The position numbers and the translations under genes were made by a program. A stretch of 64,000 nt of DNA from Archangium lansingense (lineage in GTDB: Bacteria; Myxococcota; Myxococcia; Myxococcales; Myxococcaceae): positions 8,432,001 through 8,496,000 of the forward strand of contig NZ_JAPNKA010000001.1 of assembly GCF_026626635.1 (NCBI RefSeq), written 5' to 3'. This document shows positions 11,813-20,750 of this stretch, piece after piece. The notes below the pieces were generated by a model that saw only the letters and a list, made by a program, of their open reading frames with translations, had not been told where the DNA came from and did not search any database. Within the stretch, counting starts at the first letter, position 1. Every line of letters begins with the position of its first letter.

Positions 11813-12475
11813 ATGGAAGAGCTGACTGAACGCCAGCGGGAAATCCTGGCCTTCATCGTCAAGGAGACGGAGTCGCGGGGCTTCCCGCCGACCATCCGGG
11901 AGATTGGCGAGGAGATGGACATCCGCTCGACCAACGGGGTGAACGATCACCTCAAGGCGCTCGAGCGCAAGGGGTACCTCAACCGGGGCGAGCAGCAGAG
12001 CCGCTCCCTGGTGCCCACCAAGCGGGCGAGGCTCCTGCTGGGCCTGGGCGCGAGGAAGGAGTCCGGGATGATAGACGTCCCGCTGCTGGGCAAGGTGGCG
12101 GCGGGCGCCCCGTTGCTGGCCCAGGAGAACGTGGAGGACTCGGTCCGGATCGACAGCTTCCTGCTGGGCGGTCAGGGGCGCGAGGTCTTCGCACTCCGCG
12201 TGAAGGGCAACTCGATGATCGACGACGGCATCTTCGACGGGGACTACCTCTTCGTACGCAAGACGCCGCAGGCGCAGTCCGGGGACATCGTGGTGGCGCT
12301 CATCGAGGACGAGGCCACTGTGAAGCGCTACTTCCCGGAGGGCGAGCGCATCCGCTTCCAGCCGGCCAACGCCACCATGCAGCCCATCTACGTGAGCAAG
12401 GCGGACTTCCGCTCGACGATGATTCTGGGCCAGGTGGTCGGCGTGTACCGCAAGCTGCCGGGCGGGAAGAACTAG
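11813..12475 (+). CDS. lexA: LexA repressor
   Basis: SOS repressor and self-cleaving serine peptidase of about 220 residues. Start taken at ATG 11813 (AGGGAGCGAGG just before it); the frame is open further upstream but that part contains the LexA box and is not coding. N-terminal winged helix: LTERQREILAFI, FPPTIREIGEEM, TNGVNDHLKALERKG. Cleavage bond Ala97-Gly98 in KVAAGAPLL; catalytic Ser134 in KGNSMIDDGI and Lys171 in EDEATVKRYF are all present, so RecA-stimulated autocleavage should work. Divergent from the hybrid kinase gene and followed by the palindrome array. Confidence 0.97.
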   Translation: MEELTERQREILAFIVKETESRGFPPTIREIGEEMDIRSTNGVNDHLKALERKGYLNRGEQQSRSLVPTKRARLLLGLGARKESGMIDVPLLGKVAAGAPLLAQENVEDSVRIDSFLLGGQGREVFALRVKGNSMIDDGIFDGDYLFVRKTPQAQSGDIVVALIEDEATVKRYFPEGERIRFQPANATMQPIYVSKADFRSTMILGQVVGVYRKLPGGKN

Positions 12476-12485
12476 CCCCCCGTTT

Positions 12486-12753
12486 CACTTGTCACCGGTG
12501 ACAAGTGGATTGATCCAGGCCCTTTTCACTTCTCGCCGACGAGAAGTGGATGGGGCCTGTTGCGTTTCACTTGTCGTCGGCGACAAGTGGAATGCGTCCG
12601 CCCCGTTTCACTTCTCGTCGGCGAGAAGTGGAATGCGTCCGCCTCGTTTCACTTGTCGTCGGCGACAAGTGGAATGCGTCCGCCCCGTTTCACTTCTCGT
12701 CGGCGAGAAGTGGAATGCGTCCGCCTCGTTTCACTTGTCGTCGACGACAAGTG
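12486..12753. repeat. Seven 22-bp palindromes, alternating in two types, exact 41-bp period
   Basis: Palindromes start at 12486, 12527, 12568, 12609, 12650, 12691 and 12732, each exactly 41 bp after the last. Odd copies have arms CACTTGTC/GACAAGTG, even copies CACTTCTC/GAGAAGTG, so a G-to-C change in one arm is always matched in the other. Copies 1 and 7 are perfect over 22 bp; the rest have 9-bp arms around a 4-bp centre. The 19-bp spacers also alternate (GCGTCCGCCCCGTTT and GCGTCCGCCTCGTTT), giving an 82-bp higher-order unit. The array fills the gap between the convergent stops of lexA and the TPR lipoprotein gene, and could act as bidirectional terminators or as a protein-binding array. 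Confidence 0.93.
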
Positions 12754-12799
12754 GAATGCGCCGGGTGACCTCGCCGCACTTTTCCGCCCCAGGCGTTAC

Positions 12800-13936
12800 T
12801 CAGGGGCACTTCTTGAGCTTCACCCCGCTGCTGGCGATCCGTTCACACACCGTGCGGACAGTGGCCTCGTCCTTCAGCTCCTGGGCGAGGGCCGCGGTGC
12901 GCAGTTGCAGCGACAGGTCCTTGGCGTGGTCCGGCTCGGCGCTCAAGCTGGAGAGGATGCGCAGGGCGTCCGGCTTGCGATCAAAGGTGGAGAGCAGGTC
13001 GGCCAGCTCGGCGAGCTCACGGATATCCGAGCCGGAGACGGACTCGAGGGCGCGCCCCAGCTCCTCCTCGGCGGCCTTCCGCTCGTTGCGCCCCAGATGG
13101 AGGCGAGCCATGGCCACGTGGATGATGGCGCGCTCCTTCACGCGCAGGGACTCGCGGTAGGCCGCGAGAGCCTCCGTCGGCTTGTCCAGCTTCGTGTAGA
13201 TCTCCCCGACGAGCTCCCACAGCGTGGGGTCCTTGGGAGAGCCGCTGGCGGCCTCGCGGTAGGACGCGGCGGCGAGGAGGAGCTGACCGGCCCGCACCTG
13301 CTCGTCGCCGAGCGCGGTGAGCAACTCGGGAGTCCGCACCCCCTTCCCTGTCCACTCGCCCAGGAGCAGGAGAGCCTCGGCATGGCGCCCATCATCCGTG
13401 AGTACATCGACAGCGCGCAGCACCAGGGGTGTCTTGCTCGCGTCGGGACAGGCCTCGGCGGCGAGGGCAAAGTGCTTCACGGCCTCGCCCTTCTCGCCGC
13501 GCTTGACGTGGATCTCCGCCAGCTGCTCGAGGGCGTTGAAGTCCTTGGGGTGCAGGGCAAGCGCCTTGCTCAAGGCGCTCCGAGCCTCGTCCGTCCGGCC
13601 GAGCTGGGCATGGATGAAGCCGAGCCGACTCCAATTGGTGGAGCGCTTGGAGTCTCGCTTGAGTGCGAGCTCGAACTGGGCGGAGGCCTCGTTGAGGCGG
13701 CCCATGGACAGGTAGACCTCGCCGATGGCCGCGGGCAGACGGGGGTCGTCCGGGGATAGTTCCTTCATGGTGTTGAAGGAGGTCAGGGCATCCTCGAACT
13801 TACCCGAGAGGTACTCGGTATTGCCCTTCACGTAGTAGCCCTCAGCCTGCTCCTTGGGCGAGGGCTGGGAGGGACGGTCCTCGCAACCAGCGGCGAGGAA
13901 GGCAACCAGGGACAGGACACGCCAGCGAGGGTGCAT
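12800..13936 (-). CDS. TPR-repeat lipoprotein
   Basis: Start set at ATG 13936 because it opens a lipoprotein signal (MHPRWRVLSLVAFLAAGC, lipobox LAAGC); the longer frame adds 79 residues that overlap the next gene. The mature protein (378 residues in all) is a chain of TPR units (GNTEYLSGKFEDALTSFNTM, RLPAAIGEVYLSMGRLNEAS, LGFIHAQLGRTDEARSALSK and so on), a scaffold for protein-protein contacts at the cell envelope. It lies 16 bp downstream of the outer-membrane protein gene and is probably co-transcribed with it. Partner unknown. Confidence 0.85.
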   Translation of the reverse strand: MHPRWRVLSLVAFLAAGCEDRPSQPSPKEQAEGYYVKGNTEYLSGKFEDALTSFNTMKELSPDDPRLPAAIGEVYLSMGRLNEASAQFELALKRDSKRSTNWSRLGFIHAQLGRTDEARSALSKALALHPKDFNALEQLAEIHVKRGEKGEAVKHFALAAEACPDASKTPLVLRAVDVLTDDGRHAEALLLLGEWTGKGVRTPELLTALGDEQVRAGQLLLAAASYREAASGSPKDPTLWELVGEIYTKLDKPTEALAAYRESLRVKERAIIHVAMARLHLGRNERKAAEEELGRALESVSGSDIRELAELADLLSTFDRKPDALRILSSLSAEPDHAKDLSLQLRTAALAQELKDEATVRTVCERIASSGVKLKKCP

Positions 13937-13952
13937 ACGGAGAGCTCCAGGC

Positions 13953-14993
13953 TCAGAAGTGCCAGGCGACGCCGGCGTTGATCTCGAGGTTGAGGCCATT
14001 GCCCAATCCCCCGTTGGAGAGACCGAGCGTGGCCTGGGCGAGGTTGGTGGAGGCCTCGAGCTGAAAGCCGAGGCGGCCTGCGATGAGGTACTCGCAGCCG
14101 AAGAAGCCGATGACGGTGGGAAGCGGACCCGTCTGCTGGAAGATGCCGAACTCGCCGAAGGAGAGCTGCACACCGAGGCCCAGCCCCCAGTACGGACGGA
14201 GGGAGTGCTCGATGTTGTGGTAGTGGCGCAGGCCGAGCACGCTGGGCAGGACGTTGAGGCCGCCCTTGAGCCCCTCCTCCTGGGCCGTCACATAGGAGAG
14301 GCCCACCTGCCCGAAGACGACCCATTCGGGATGGAACTGGAAGCCAATCTCCACGTCACCACCGGGGTTGAACGTGGAGAGATTGGAGATGAGGCTGTTG
14401 TTGAACCGTACGCCGAGCAGCAACGAGCCCGTTTCGGGGACTCTCGACACCGAGGGCGCATTCACCACCGTGCCGTCCGTGGACTCCGGGATGAGCGTGG
14501 CGAGCAGCTGATCCGCGACCGACACGGCGGCGCGAGGAAGGGCCTCCCGCGCGGCCACCTCGATGCGAGGCCGGCCCAGGGCGCGTCCGCTCTCCGAGTC
14601 CACGAGACTGGTGGTGAGGAGGTAGCGAGAGCCGAAAGCATCGAGCCGGCCGGCGATGAGGTAACGCGCCCGGGTGGAGCCGGGGGTGCCAGGGGCTGCC
14701 TCGGGGCACGGGCCCGCTGCACAGGCGCCCGCGAGACGCACCGCCTCCTGCTCCAACGCGGTAGACACCGCGAGGCGGGAAGACTCGGCAAGCCGGCTCA
14801 CGAGAAGCGCCGTCACCCCAGCGGCCTGCTCCCGAGCCTCCGCGTTGCTCTCCAGGGGAAGGAGGACGACGGTGAAGACCGGGTCGGGCTCCACGGCCGG
14901 AAGCGTCGCGGCCTCCGGTGCCGGGGAGGACGACTGGCCCCAGGCGGCCGGGGCAAGCACGAGGGCGAGCAGGAGTGGCGGAAGGCGACTCAC
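13953..14993 (-). CDS. Outer-membrane beta-barrel protein with periplasmic N-domain
   Basis: 346 residues with a signal peptide (MSRLPPLLLALVLAPAAWGQ). Residues about 38-165 resemble the FlgO/TolB N-terminal-like fold used by many myxobacterial lipoproteins (FTVVLLPLESNAEAREQAAGV, later YLIAGRLDAFGSRYLLTTSL). Residues 190-346 alternate hydrophobic and polar residues and end in an aromatic residue (INAGVAWHF), as expected for an outer-membrane barrel. Probably in one operon with the TPR lipoprotein that follows. Ligand not known. Confidence 0.7.
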   Translation of the reverse strand: MSRLPPLLLALVLAPAAWGQSSSPAPEAATLPAVEPDPVFTVVLLPLESNAEAREQAAGVTALLVSRLAESSRLAVSTALEQEAVRLAGACAAGPCPEAAPGTPGSTRARYLIAGRLDAFGSRYLLTTSLVDSESGRALGRPRIEVAAREALPRAAVSVADQLLATLIPESTDGTVVNAPSVSRVPETGSLLLGVRFNNSLISNLSTFNPGGDVEIGFQFHPEWVVFGQVGLSYVTAQEEGLKGGLNVLPSVLGLRHYHNIEHSLRPYWGLGLGVQLSFGEFGIFQQTGPLPTVIGFFGCEYLIAGRLGFQLEASTNLAQATLGLSNGGLGNGLNLEINAGVAWHF

Positions 14994-15085
14994 GGGGGCG
15001 TCACTCTAGTACCAGACGGCCTGCTCGGGGCGGCGAGAAGCGGACCCGGCATGGACCCACCTGCCCGCCTGGGTTGCCTCCAGGC

Positions 15086-16447
15086 TCAACTCGCCTTCTT
15101 CACCCGGGACACCAACAAGGTGCCCAGCCCGAAGTAGACGATCGCCACGGAGAAGATGACGGTGTAGCCCAGCGTGGGACGGCCCCCCTCCTTTCCGACG
15201 GCGGTGAAGGTGTCCAGCAGCCACCCAGCAATCGGCGTGGCCAGGAACTGCGGCACCGTCAGCGCCATGTGCCAGATGCCCATGTCCTTCGCCGCGTCGT
15301 CCATGTCTGGCAGCACGTCCGTGGCCAGTGCCCAGTTCACGCTCTCGTAGGCACCATAGCCGACGCCAAACAGGGCACCGATGAACAGCGCCGCCAGGTA
15401 GTTTTCGGAGACGATGAAGCCCGCGGCCACCACCGCCTGGATGGCTCCGGCGACGTAGACCACGCGCTTGCGCCCGTACCGGTCCGACAGCTTTCCGGCG
15501 ATCACCGTGCTGGGCAAGGCCAGCAGGAGCAGCAGGCCCAGCACGCCCAGCACGGCCAACTCCGGCGTCGTGGCCAGGGGCCGGCCGAACACCGAGAAGT
15601 CCTTCACCACGTCCCTCAGATAGAACAGGAGGAAGCTCTGGACGCTGAACACGCCCATCGACATCAGCATCCGGGTGAGGAACACCCAGCGGAAATCCTG
15701 CGAGCGAAACGGAGCCACGAAGCCGCGCAGGAACGAGCCCCAGTGGAAGGGCTTGGGCTCGGTGGTGAGCGGCTGCTCGCGCGTGCCCAGCACGGTGACG
15801 AGCACGCCCACCACCAGGATGACGCCGATGACCAGGTAGACGCGGTAGATCTGCCCCTGGAACTCGGCCAGGGAGGCCTGCTGGCTCACCATGGAGCTCG
15901 CGAGCCCCATGCCCACGCCATTGCCCAACAGCGTCATCAGCCCGTACCACCCGGCCACGGAGCCGCGCTGCTCCGGGTGCACCACGTCCGGCATGAGGGC
16001 CGTGTACGGGGCCGTGGCGACGTTGTTGGCGAAGTTGGCCATGAGGTAGGCCGCCACGTACAACCAGTACGCCCCGGTGAAGCCCCACAGGTTGTCCGTC
16101 TTCAGGAAGGGCAAGGTGGCCATTCCCACCAGCGCCACCAGGTTGAGCGCCGTGCCCACCACCATGAAGGGCCGCCGCCGTCCCAAGCGCGACCGCACCC
16201 GATCACTCCAGGCGCCCAGCAGGGGCGGCACGAGGATGCCGGTGAGGGAGCCGATAGCGATCGCCGTCCCCACCCCCTTCCCCTTGGACGCATCGCCGAC
16301 CATGACGAGCACCTGGGCCTGCACCAGGATGGTGAGAATGGCGCCCCAGTGCACGTTGCTGGAGAACCAGAAGAACGTCAGATAGAGCTGCTCCAGCGTG
16401 CCCAGACGTCTGGACTCGAGGGGTAGCACCGCGGCCCTGGCTTCCAA
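15086..16447 (-). CDS. MFS transporter, SLC45/sugar-cation symporter type
   Basis: About 453 residues with 12 predicted membrane helices. The loop 2-3 motif SDRVRSRLGRRRPFM is typical of the SLC45/sucrose-type branch of the major facilitator superfamily, and a second DRYGRKR motif lies in the other half. Start placed at TTG 16447, preceded at 5 nt by AGGAGTGAGG; upstream in-frame ATGs would overlap the divergent gene's leader. A GH1 glycosidase and a beta-barrel protein lie next door, so uptake of a disaccharide or glucoside is a reasonable guess, but substrate is not shown by the sequence. Confidence 0.82.
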   Translation of the reverse strand: MEARAAVLPLESRRLGTLEQLYLTFFWFSSNVHWGAILTILVQAQVLVMVGDASKGKGVGTAIAIGSLTGILVPPLLGAWSDRVRSRLGRRRPFMVVGTALNLVALVGMATLPFLKTDNLWGFTGAYWLYVAAYLMANFANNVATAPYTALMPDVVHPEQRGSVAGWYGLMTLLGNGVGMGLASSMVSQQASLAEFQGQIYRVYLVIGVILVVGVLVTVLGTREQPLTTEPKPFHWGSFLRGFVAPFRSQDFRWVFLTRMLMSMGVFSVQSFLLFYLRDVVKDFSVFGRPLATTPELAVLGVLGLLLLLALPSTVIAGKLSDRYGRKRVVYVAGAIQAVVAAGFIVSENYLAALFIGALFGVGYGAYESVNWALATDVLPDMDDAAKDMGIWHMALTVPQFLATPIAGWLLDTFTAVGKEGGRPTLGYTVIFSVAIVYFGLGTLLVSRVKKAS

Positions 16448-16547
16448 GGTTGCCTCACTCCTGATGTAGCATGGGGGCCCCATACCGGCCCCGGCGCATG
16501 TCCGTGCAACGATGCCCCGGAGCCCCCCGCAAAGGAAAGAGGGCCCC

Positions 16548-17513
16548 ATGCCTTCCTCCGGCTGTGCCCGTACCCTGCTGTGCAGTCTGCTGCTCCTGGG
16601 TTCCAACGCGCTGGCGGAGGGTCCCACCGGGGACACTCCCGAGGTCCCCCGCCCCACGCCTCCGCTCACGGGCATGCCCACGCGGCGGCTCAACCTCGAT
16701 CACTTCATCGGCGGCGGCGTCAATCCGACGGTGGCCGAGTACAAAGTGCGCATCAGCCAGACGCAGCGTCTGGGTCAGAGCGAGGACCTCCTCTGGCGCG
16801 ACACCTTCCTGGGACTCGGCGGCCAGGTGCGCCTCAACCCCTGCTACACCGCGGTGGGGCCCATGGTGAATTGGCAGCCCATCGCCGTCTTCAACCTCAA
16901 GGCCCTGGTGGATGCGTACGGCTTCTTCGGCACCGCCGGCATGCTCCAGTCCTTCCGCTCCCCGCTGGACGAGTTCTCCGACGCAGTGCAGCGCGCGAAC
17001 TCCGAAGCCCAGAACACCTACGGCACCACGGGCTGGCACGCCATGCTGCAGCCAACCTTGCAGGCGCAGGTCGGGCCGATCGCCATCCAGAACGTCGTCA
17101 CGCTCGACTACTTCAACATTCGCCTGCGCGGCGGAGACACGCTCTGGTACGACGCCGGCCAGGACACCCTGATTCCCGGCCGCGGGTTGGTGCTCACGGA
17201 AGAGGTCAACCTCGTCTACCTCGCGGGCCCGCTGACGCTGGGCGCCACCTTCCGCTACCTCCTGCCCTTCTACGACGAGGAGAACTTCCGGCCCGGCGAG
17301 GACGTGAAGGCCGCGAACAACTCCAACATGCGCCTGGGCGCACTCGTCGCCTACACCTTCCATGATGGCGGCTACTCCTCCTTCAACCACCCCACCGCCT
17401 TCCTCACGGCGACGTGGCACATGAGCCACCGCTACCGCACCGGCCAGGAGACGTCCCAGGCCATTCCCTTCGTGGGCCTGGGCTTCGCCTTCCAGCAGGA
17501 CTTCGTCTTCTAG
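16548..17513 (+). CDS. Outer-membrane beta-barrel protein, unknown function
   Basis: Start at ATG 16548 with AGGAAAGAGG upstream; it gives a signal peptide (MPSSGCARTLLCSLLLLGSNALAEG). The rest (about 300 residues) is made of amphipathic strands and ends FQQDFVF, the terminal aromatic signature of outer-membrane proteins. Divergent from the transporter gene, sharing about 100 bp of upstream DNA. Its stop codon overlaps the stop of the convergent glycosidase in the tetranucleotide CTAG. I do not recognise a named family. Confidence 0.75.
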   Translation: MPSSGCARTLLCSLLLLGSNALAEGPTGDTPEVPRPTPPLTGMPTRRLNLDHFIGGGVNPTVAEYKVRISQTQRLGQSEDLLWRDTFLGLGGQVRLNPCYTAVGPMVNWQPIAVFNLKALVDAYGFFGTAGMLQSFRSPLDEFSDAVQRANSEAQNTYGTTGWHAMLQPTLQAQVGPIAIQNVVTLDYFNIRLRGGDTLWYDAGQDTLIPGRGLVLTEEVNLVYLAGPLTLGATFRYLLPFYDEENFRPGEDVKAANNSNMRLGALVAYTFHDGGYSSFNHPTAFLTATWHMSHRYRTGQETSQAIPFVGLGFAFQQDFVF

Positions 17514-18940
17514 GCCGCGTCCGTGCGCGCCTGGGGGCTGAGTCCCAGGCCGCGCGCCAGCTCCTGGAAGGTCGCCACCGCCGGCGTCGCGACCCGTCGC
17601 TTGTCCGGGCTGCTGTAGTCCACCTGGAACAGGCCGAAGCGCGGCTCGTAGCCTTCCGCCCACTCGAAGTTGTCCAGCAAGGACCAGTGGAAGTAGCCGC
17701 GCACATCCACGCCCTCGTGGGCCGCGCGCACCACCGCCTCGAAGTGCTCGCGGAGGAACCCGGGCCGGCGCTCGCCCTTCCCGTCCGCCATGCCGTTCTC
17801 GGTGATGTAGATGGGAAGGCCCGCCTGCCCGTAGCGCTTGAGCGCCTGGTAGAGGCCCTCGGGGTAGATATCCCAGCCCAGGTCGTTCACCGGCCGCCCC
17901 TCGGCCACGTACTGACGCGACAGCGTGGGGCTGCTGAAGTCCGCACGCACCATGTCTCGCGAGTAGTAGTTGAGCCCCAGGTAGTCGTACGAGCCCTTCA
18001 GGTCCGGCACCGCCTCGTCGATGTCCGCCATCCCCGGCACGGACATCTGGATGCGGCCCGTGCTGTGGACGTCCACCAGCAACTGGTTGAAGAGCCGATC
18101 CGTGAAGCCCGCCATCACCCGGTCCATCGGTGAGCGCGTGGCCGGCTGGAAGATGCGCACGTGGTGCGCGATGCCCACCCGCGTGGCCTTGCCGTCTCCG
18201 TCCGCGTCCACCGTGTCATGCTCGCGCAGCTCCCGCACCATTCGAGCGTGGGCGCGGATCTGCCGTGCCAGCACCTGCAGCCCCAGCTTCCCGTCCTTCA
18301 GCCCCGGCGGCCACTCGCCCTTCATGTAGCCAAACGCCATCAGCACGTTGGGCTCGTTGAGGGTGCACCACTGGTCCACCTCGCTGCCCAACTTGCGAGC
18401 CACGCGCCGGGTATAGGCGGCAATCCACTCCACCGTCTTCTCATTCGCCCACCCGCCCTGAGCGGCCACCCAGCGCGGCAGAGTGAAGTGACTGAGCGTC
18501 ACCATGGGCTGGATGCCGTTGGCGCGCAGCATCCGCATCCACTCCAGGTAGCGGTCCGCCGCCGCCTCATTCCACGAGCCCTCCTCGGGCTCGAGCCGGC
18601 TCCACTCCACCGACAGCCGGTAGGCATTGGCCCCCAGCTCGCGAAGCAGCGACACGTCCTCGGAGAATCGGTTCCACGAGTCGCACGCCGCCCCGGACAC
18701 ATCCCGGTGCTTGATGTGCGGAGTGCCATCCGGGTACGAGCCCTTCTCCCACTCGGACCAGTCGTTGTCGTTGTTCCCCTCCACCTGGTGGCTGGCGGTG
18801 GCGGCTCCCAGCAGGAAACCCGACGGCAGCACCTGCCGCGCCGGAGGCAGGGACGCCAGACCGGACAGCGGGGAAGCCGGCGGATGAGGCTCCGAGACCA
18901 AGGACTTGAAGGCGATCTTCGCGGCGTGGATCAGGCTCAT
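17510..18940 (-). CDS. GH1 family beta-glucosidase-type glycosidase
   Basis: Retaining glycoside hydrolase family 1. Start chosen at ATG 18940 (MSLIHAAKIAFKS). Diagnostic motifs in order: FLLGAATASHQVEGN near the N-terminus, the acid/base Glu in WCTLNEPN, LGLNYYSRD, the nucleophile Glu in IYITENGMAD, and the aglycone/sugar binding tail YFHWSLLDNFEWAEGY. Length (about 476) is normal for GH1. There is no clear cleavable signal peptide, so it probably acts in the cytoplasm on imported glucosides, fitting the nearby sugar-type transporter. Confidence 0.93.
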   Translation of the reverse strand: MSLIHAAKIAFKSLVSEPHPPASPLSGLASLPPARQVLPSGFLLGAATASHQVEGNNDNDWSEWEKGSYPDGTPHIKHRDVSGAACDSWNRFSEDVSLLRELGANAYRLSVEWSRLEPEEGSWNEAAADRYLEWMRMLRANGIQPMVTLSHFTLPRWVAAQGGWANEKTVEWIAAYTRRVARKLGSEVDQWCTLNEPNVLMAFGYMKGEWPPGLKDGKLGLQVLARQIRAHARMVRELREHDTVDADGDGKATRVGIAHHVRIFQPATRSPMDRVMAGFTDRLFNQLLVDVHSTGRIQMSVPGMADIDEAVPDLKGSYDYLGLNYYSRDMVRADFSSPTLSRQYVAEGRPVNDLGWDIYPEGLYQALKRYGQAGLPIYITENGMADGKGERRPGFLREHFEAVVRAAHEGVDVRGYFHWSLLDNFEWAEGYEPRFGLFQVDYSSPDKRRVATPAVATFQELARGLGLSPQARTDAA

Positions 18941-19020
18941 GGGCGATCCCCTACCACGGGAGTCCACCCGAACGGCAGCCAGCCTCACCGGCGGGCGGCG
19001 CTTCCCGGCTTTCTTGCCTG

Positions 19021-19938
19021 CTACGAAGACGGCAGCGGACCCAGGTAGTCGAGCGGATCCACCGGCTTGCCCCCCACCCGCACCTCCAGGTGGAGCTGCG
19101 GGCCACTCGTCTTACCGGACTCGCCCACGGTGGCGATGACCTGGCCGCGACGCACCTTCTGGCCGGTGCGCACGCGCAAGTCGCGGTTATGCGCGTACAG
19201 CGTGATGAGGTGCTCCGAGTGCTGGATGATGACGATGAGCCCGTAGCCTCGCTGCTCGCCCGCGTACAGCACCGACCCTTCCTGAGCGGTCTTCACGGGC
19301 GTGCCCGCGGGCGCCGCGAGGTCGATGCCATCATGCGGCTCGCGACCCTTCTTCCCGAAGCGGGCGTACAGCACTCCCCGCAAGGGCCAGTCCAGCATCC
19401 CCTTCGTCTCCGGCACGGGGCGGGAAGGCGCAGGGGGAGACGTGGGCCGGGGTGTCATGCGGGACGGCGCAGTGACGACGACCGGAGGCCTGGCCGAAGC
19501 CGGAGGCCTGGTCGTGGGAGGCTTCGAGCCCGGCACCGGCCGCGCCTCGTCCGGCTCCGGAGTGGGAGAAGACTCAGTAGCCACCGGCACCGGCCTCTCG
19601 AAGCCAGGGATGATCAGCTCCTGGCCTACCGAGAGCGTGCGCGGGTCAGTGATGCCGTTGGCCTCGGACAGCTCCTCCACCGTGATGCCGTAGGTACGGG
19701 AGATCCGGTACATCGTCTCGCCCGGAGCCACCGTATGCCGGACGGAGACAAGCTCCGGCTCCGGATGGGGCTCGCGCAGCTCTCCGAGCTCGACGGGAGG
19801 CTGCTCAGAGGCGGGAGCAAGATCGGAATCAGGAGTGGGACGGGTGGCGCCCGGCACCACCGCACAGCCGGTGGTGGCGAGGAGCGCGAGCAGCAGGAAC
19901 GCCGCTGCCCGCGCCGGGATGGCTCCCGCCACCGCCAA
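19021..19938 (-). CDS. nlpD: NlpD-like LysM/LytM lipoprotein
   Basis: Lipoprotein signal (ARAAAFLLLALLATTGC), LysM domain (HTVAPGETMYRISRTYGI ... ITDPRTLSVGQELIIPG), a Pro-rich linker, and a C-terminal LytM/M23 domain. The HDGID pair is present, but the catalytic HxH of active M23 enzymes reads QLH, as in the non-enzymatic amidase activators NlpD/EnvC. Start at TTG 19938 (AGGGGAGG 9 nt upstream, overlapping the surE stop region); a TTG at 19992 is an alternative. It follows surE directly, the proteobacterial surE-nlpD order. Likely role: activator of septal cell-wall amidases. Confidence 0.8.
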   Translation of the reverse strand: MAVAGAIPARAAAFLLLALLATTGCAVVPGATRPTPDSDLAPASEQPPVELGELREPHPEPELVSVRHTVAPGETMYRISRTYGITVEELSEANGITDPRTLSVGQELIIPGFERPVPVATESSPTPEPDEARPVPGSKPPTTRPPASARPPVVVTAPSRMTPRPTSPPAPSRPVPETKGMLDWPLRGVLYARFGKKGREPHDGIDLAAPAGTPVKTAQEGSVLYAGEQRGYGLIVIIQHSEHLITLYAHNRDLRVRTGQKVRRGQVIATVGESGKTSGPQLHLEVRVGGKPVDPLDYLGPLPSS

Positions 19939-19940
19939 CC

Positions 19941-20735
19941 TCAGTCGCCTCCCCTGCCCACGTCGAGACGTGGGAAGCCCTCGAGGTTCCAACTCGCCAG
20001 CGCCGCCAGGGACTGGGTGTCGGTGAGCTCGAAGTTGAGGGGCGTCACCGAGATGCGACGCTCCAGGTGCACGGCGTTGCAGTCGCTGCCGGGGATGTCC
20101 TCGTGCTCGTAGGAGTTGCCGCCGATCCAGTAGTACTTGCGGCCGCGCGGGTCCTCCTTCTCCACCACGTCGTAGCCGTACGAGTGACGGCCCAGACGGG
20201 TGATGGCGTAGCCGGTGGGCTCGCCCCGGGGGATGTTGACGCTCAGCAGCATGCGCGCCGGGAGCCGAGGCTGGGCGAGCGCCGCCGCCACCAGCGACCG
20301 GGCGAAGCGAGCCCCGTGCTGGAAGTCGAACGGCGCGCGCGACACCAGGCTGAAGGCGATCGACGGGATGCCCAGCAGCGCCGCCTCTCGGGCAGCCGCC
20401 ACCGTTCCCGAGTAGTTGACGTCGTCGGCCAGGTTGGCCCCGTGATTGATGCCGGAAACCATGATTCGCGGGCGATCATCCTTCATGAGGTGATGGATCG
20501 CCAGATAAGCGCTGTCCGCCGGGGTCCCGTCCACGGCGAACCAGTGCTCCCGGATCTCGGTGATGCGCAGGGGGCGGTTGAGGGAGATGGAGTGCGAGGC
20601 CGCGCTCTGCTCGCGGTCCGGAGCCACCACCCATACCTCCCCCAGCGGGCTTACCGCGTCCACCAGGGCGCGGAGGCCTTCGGAGAAGTAGCCGTCGTCG
20701 TTGGAGACCAGGATGCGGGGTTTCTTGTCGGCCAC
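19941..20735 (-). CDS. surE: 5'/3'-nucleotidase SurE
   Basis: 264 residues. SurE metal-dependent nucleoside monophosphate phosphatase. N-terminal metal-binding SNDDGYFSEGLRAL, VVAPDREQSAASHSISL, and SGINHGANLADDVNYSGTVAAAREA are all diagnostic and complete. It lies 15 bp after the enolase stop and the nlpD-like gene follows immediately, so eno-surE-nlpD is probably one transcription unit. In other bacteria SurE serves survival in stationary phase by nucleotide and short polyphosphate turnover. Confidence 0.96.
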   Translation of the reverse strand: MADKKPRILVSNDDGYFSEGLRALVDAVSPLGEVWVVAPDREQSAASHSISLNRPLRITEIREHWFAVDGTPADSAYLAIHHLMKDDRPRIMVSGINHGANLADDVNYSGTVAAAREAALLGIPSIAFSLVSRAPFDFQHGARFARSLVAAALAQPRLPARMLLSVNIPRGEPTGYAITRLGRHSYGYDVVEKEDPRGRKYYWIGGNSYEHEDIPGSDCNAVHLERRISVTPLNFELTDTQSLAALASWNLEGFPRLDVGRGGD

Positions 20736-20750
20736 GTCTCTCTCGTTTCC

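Noticed and set aside
12486..12753. Regular repeats taken as a CRISPR array
   Set aside because: Spacers of 19 bp are nearly identical rather than unique, repeats are palindromic and of two alternating kinds, and no cas gene is near.
12550..13160. Open frames with repeated peptides running through the palindrome array
   Set aside because: Open only because the repeat unit lacks stops in those frames; they run on antisense into the TPR lipoprotein gene and have no ribosome site.
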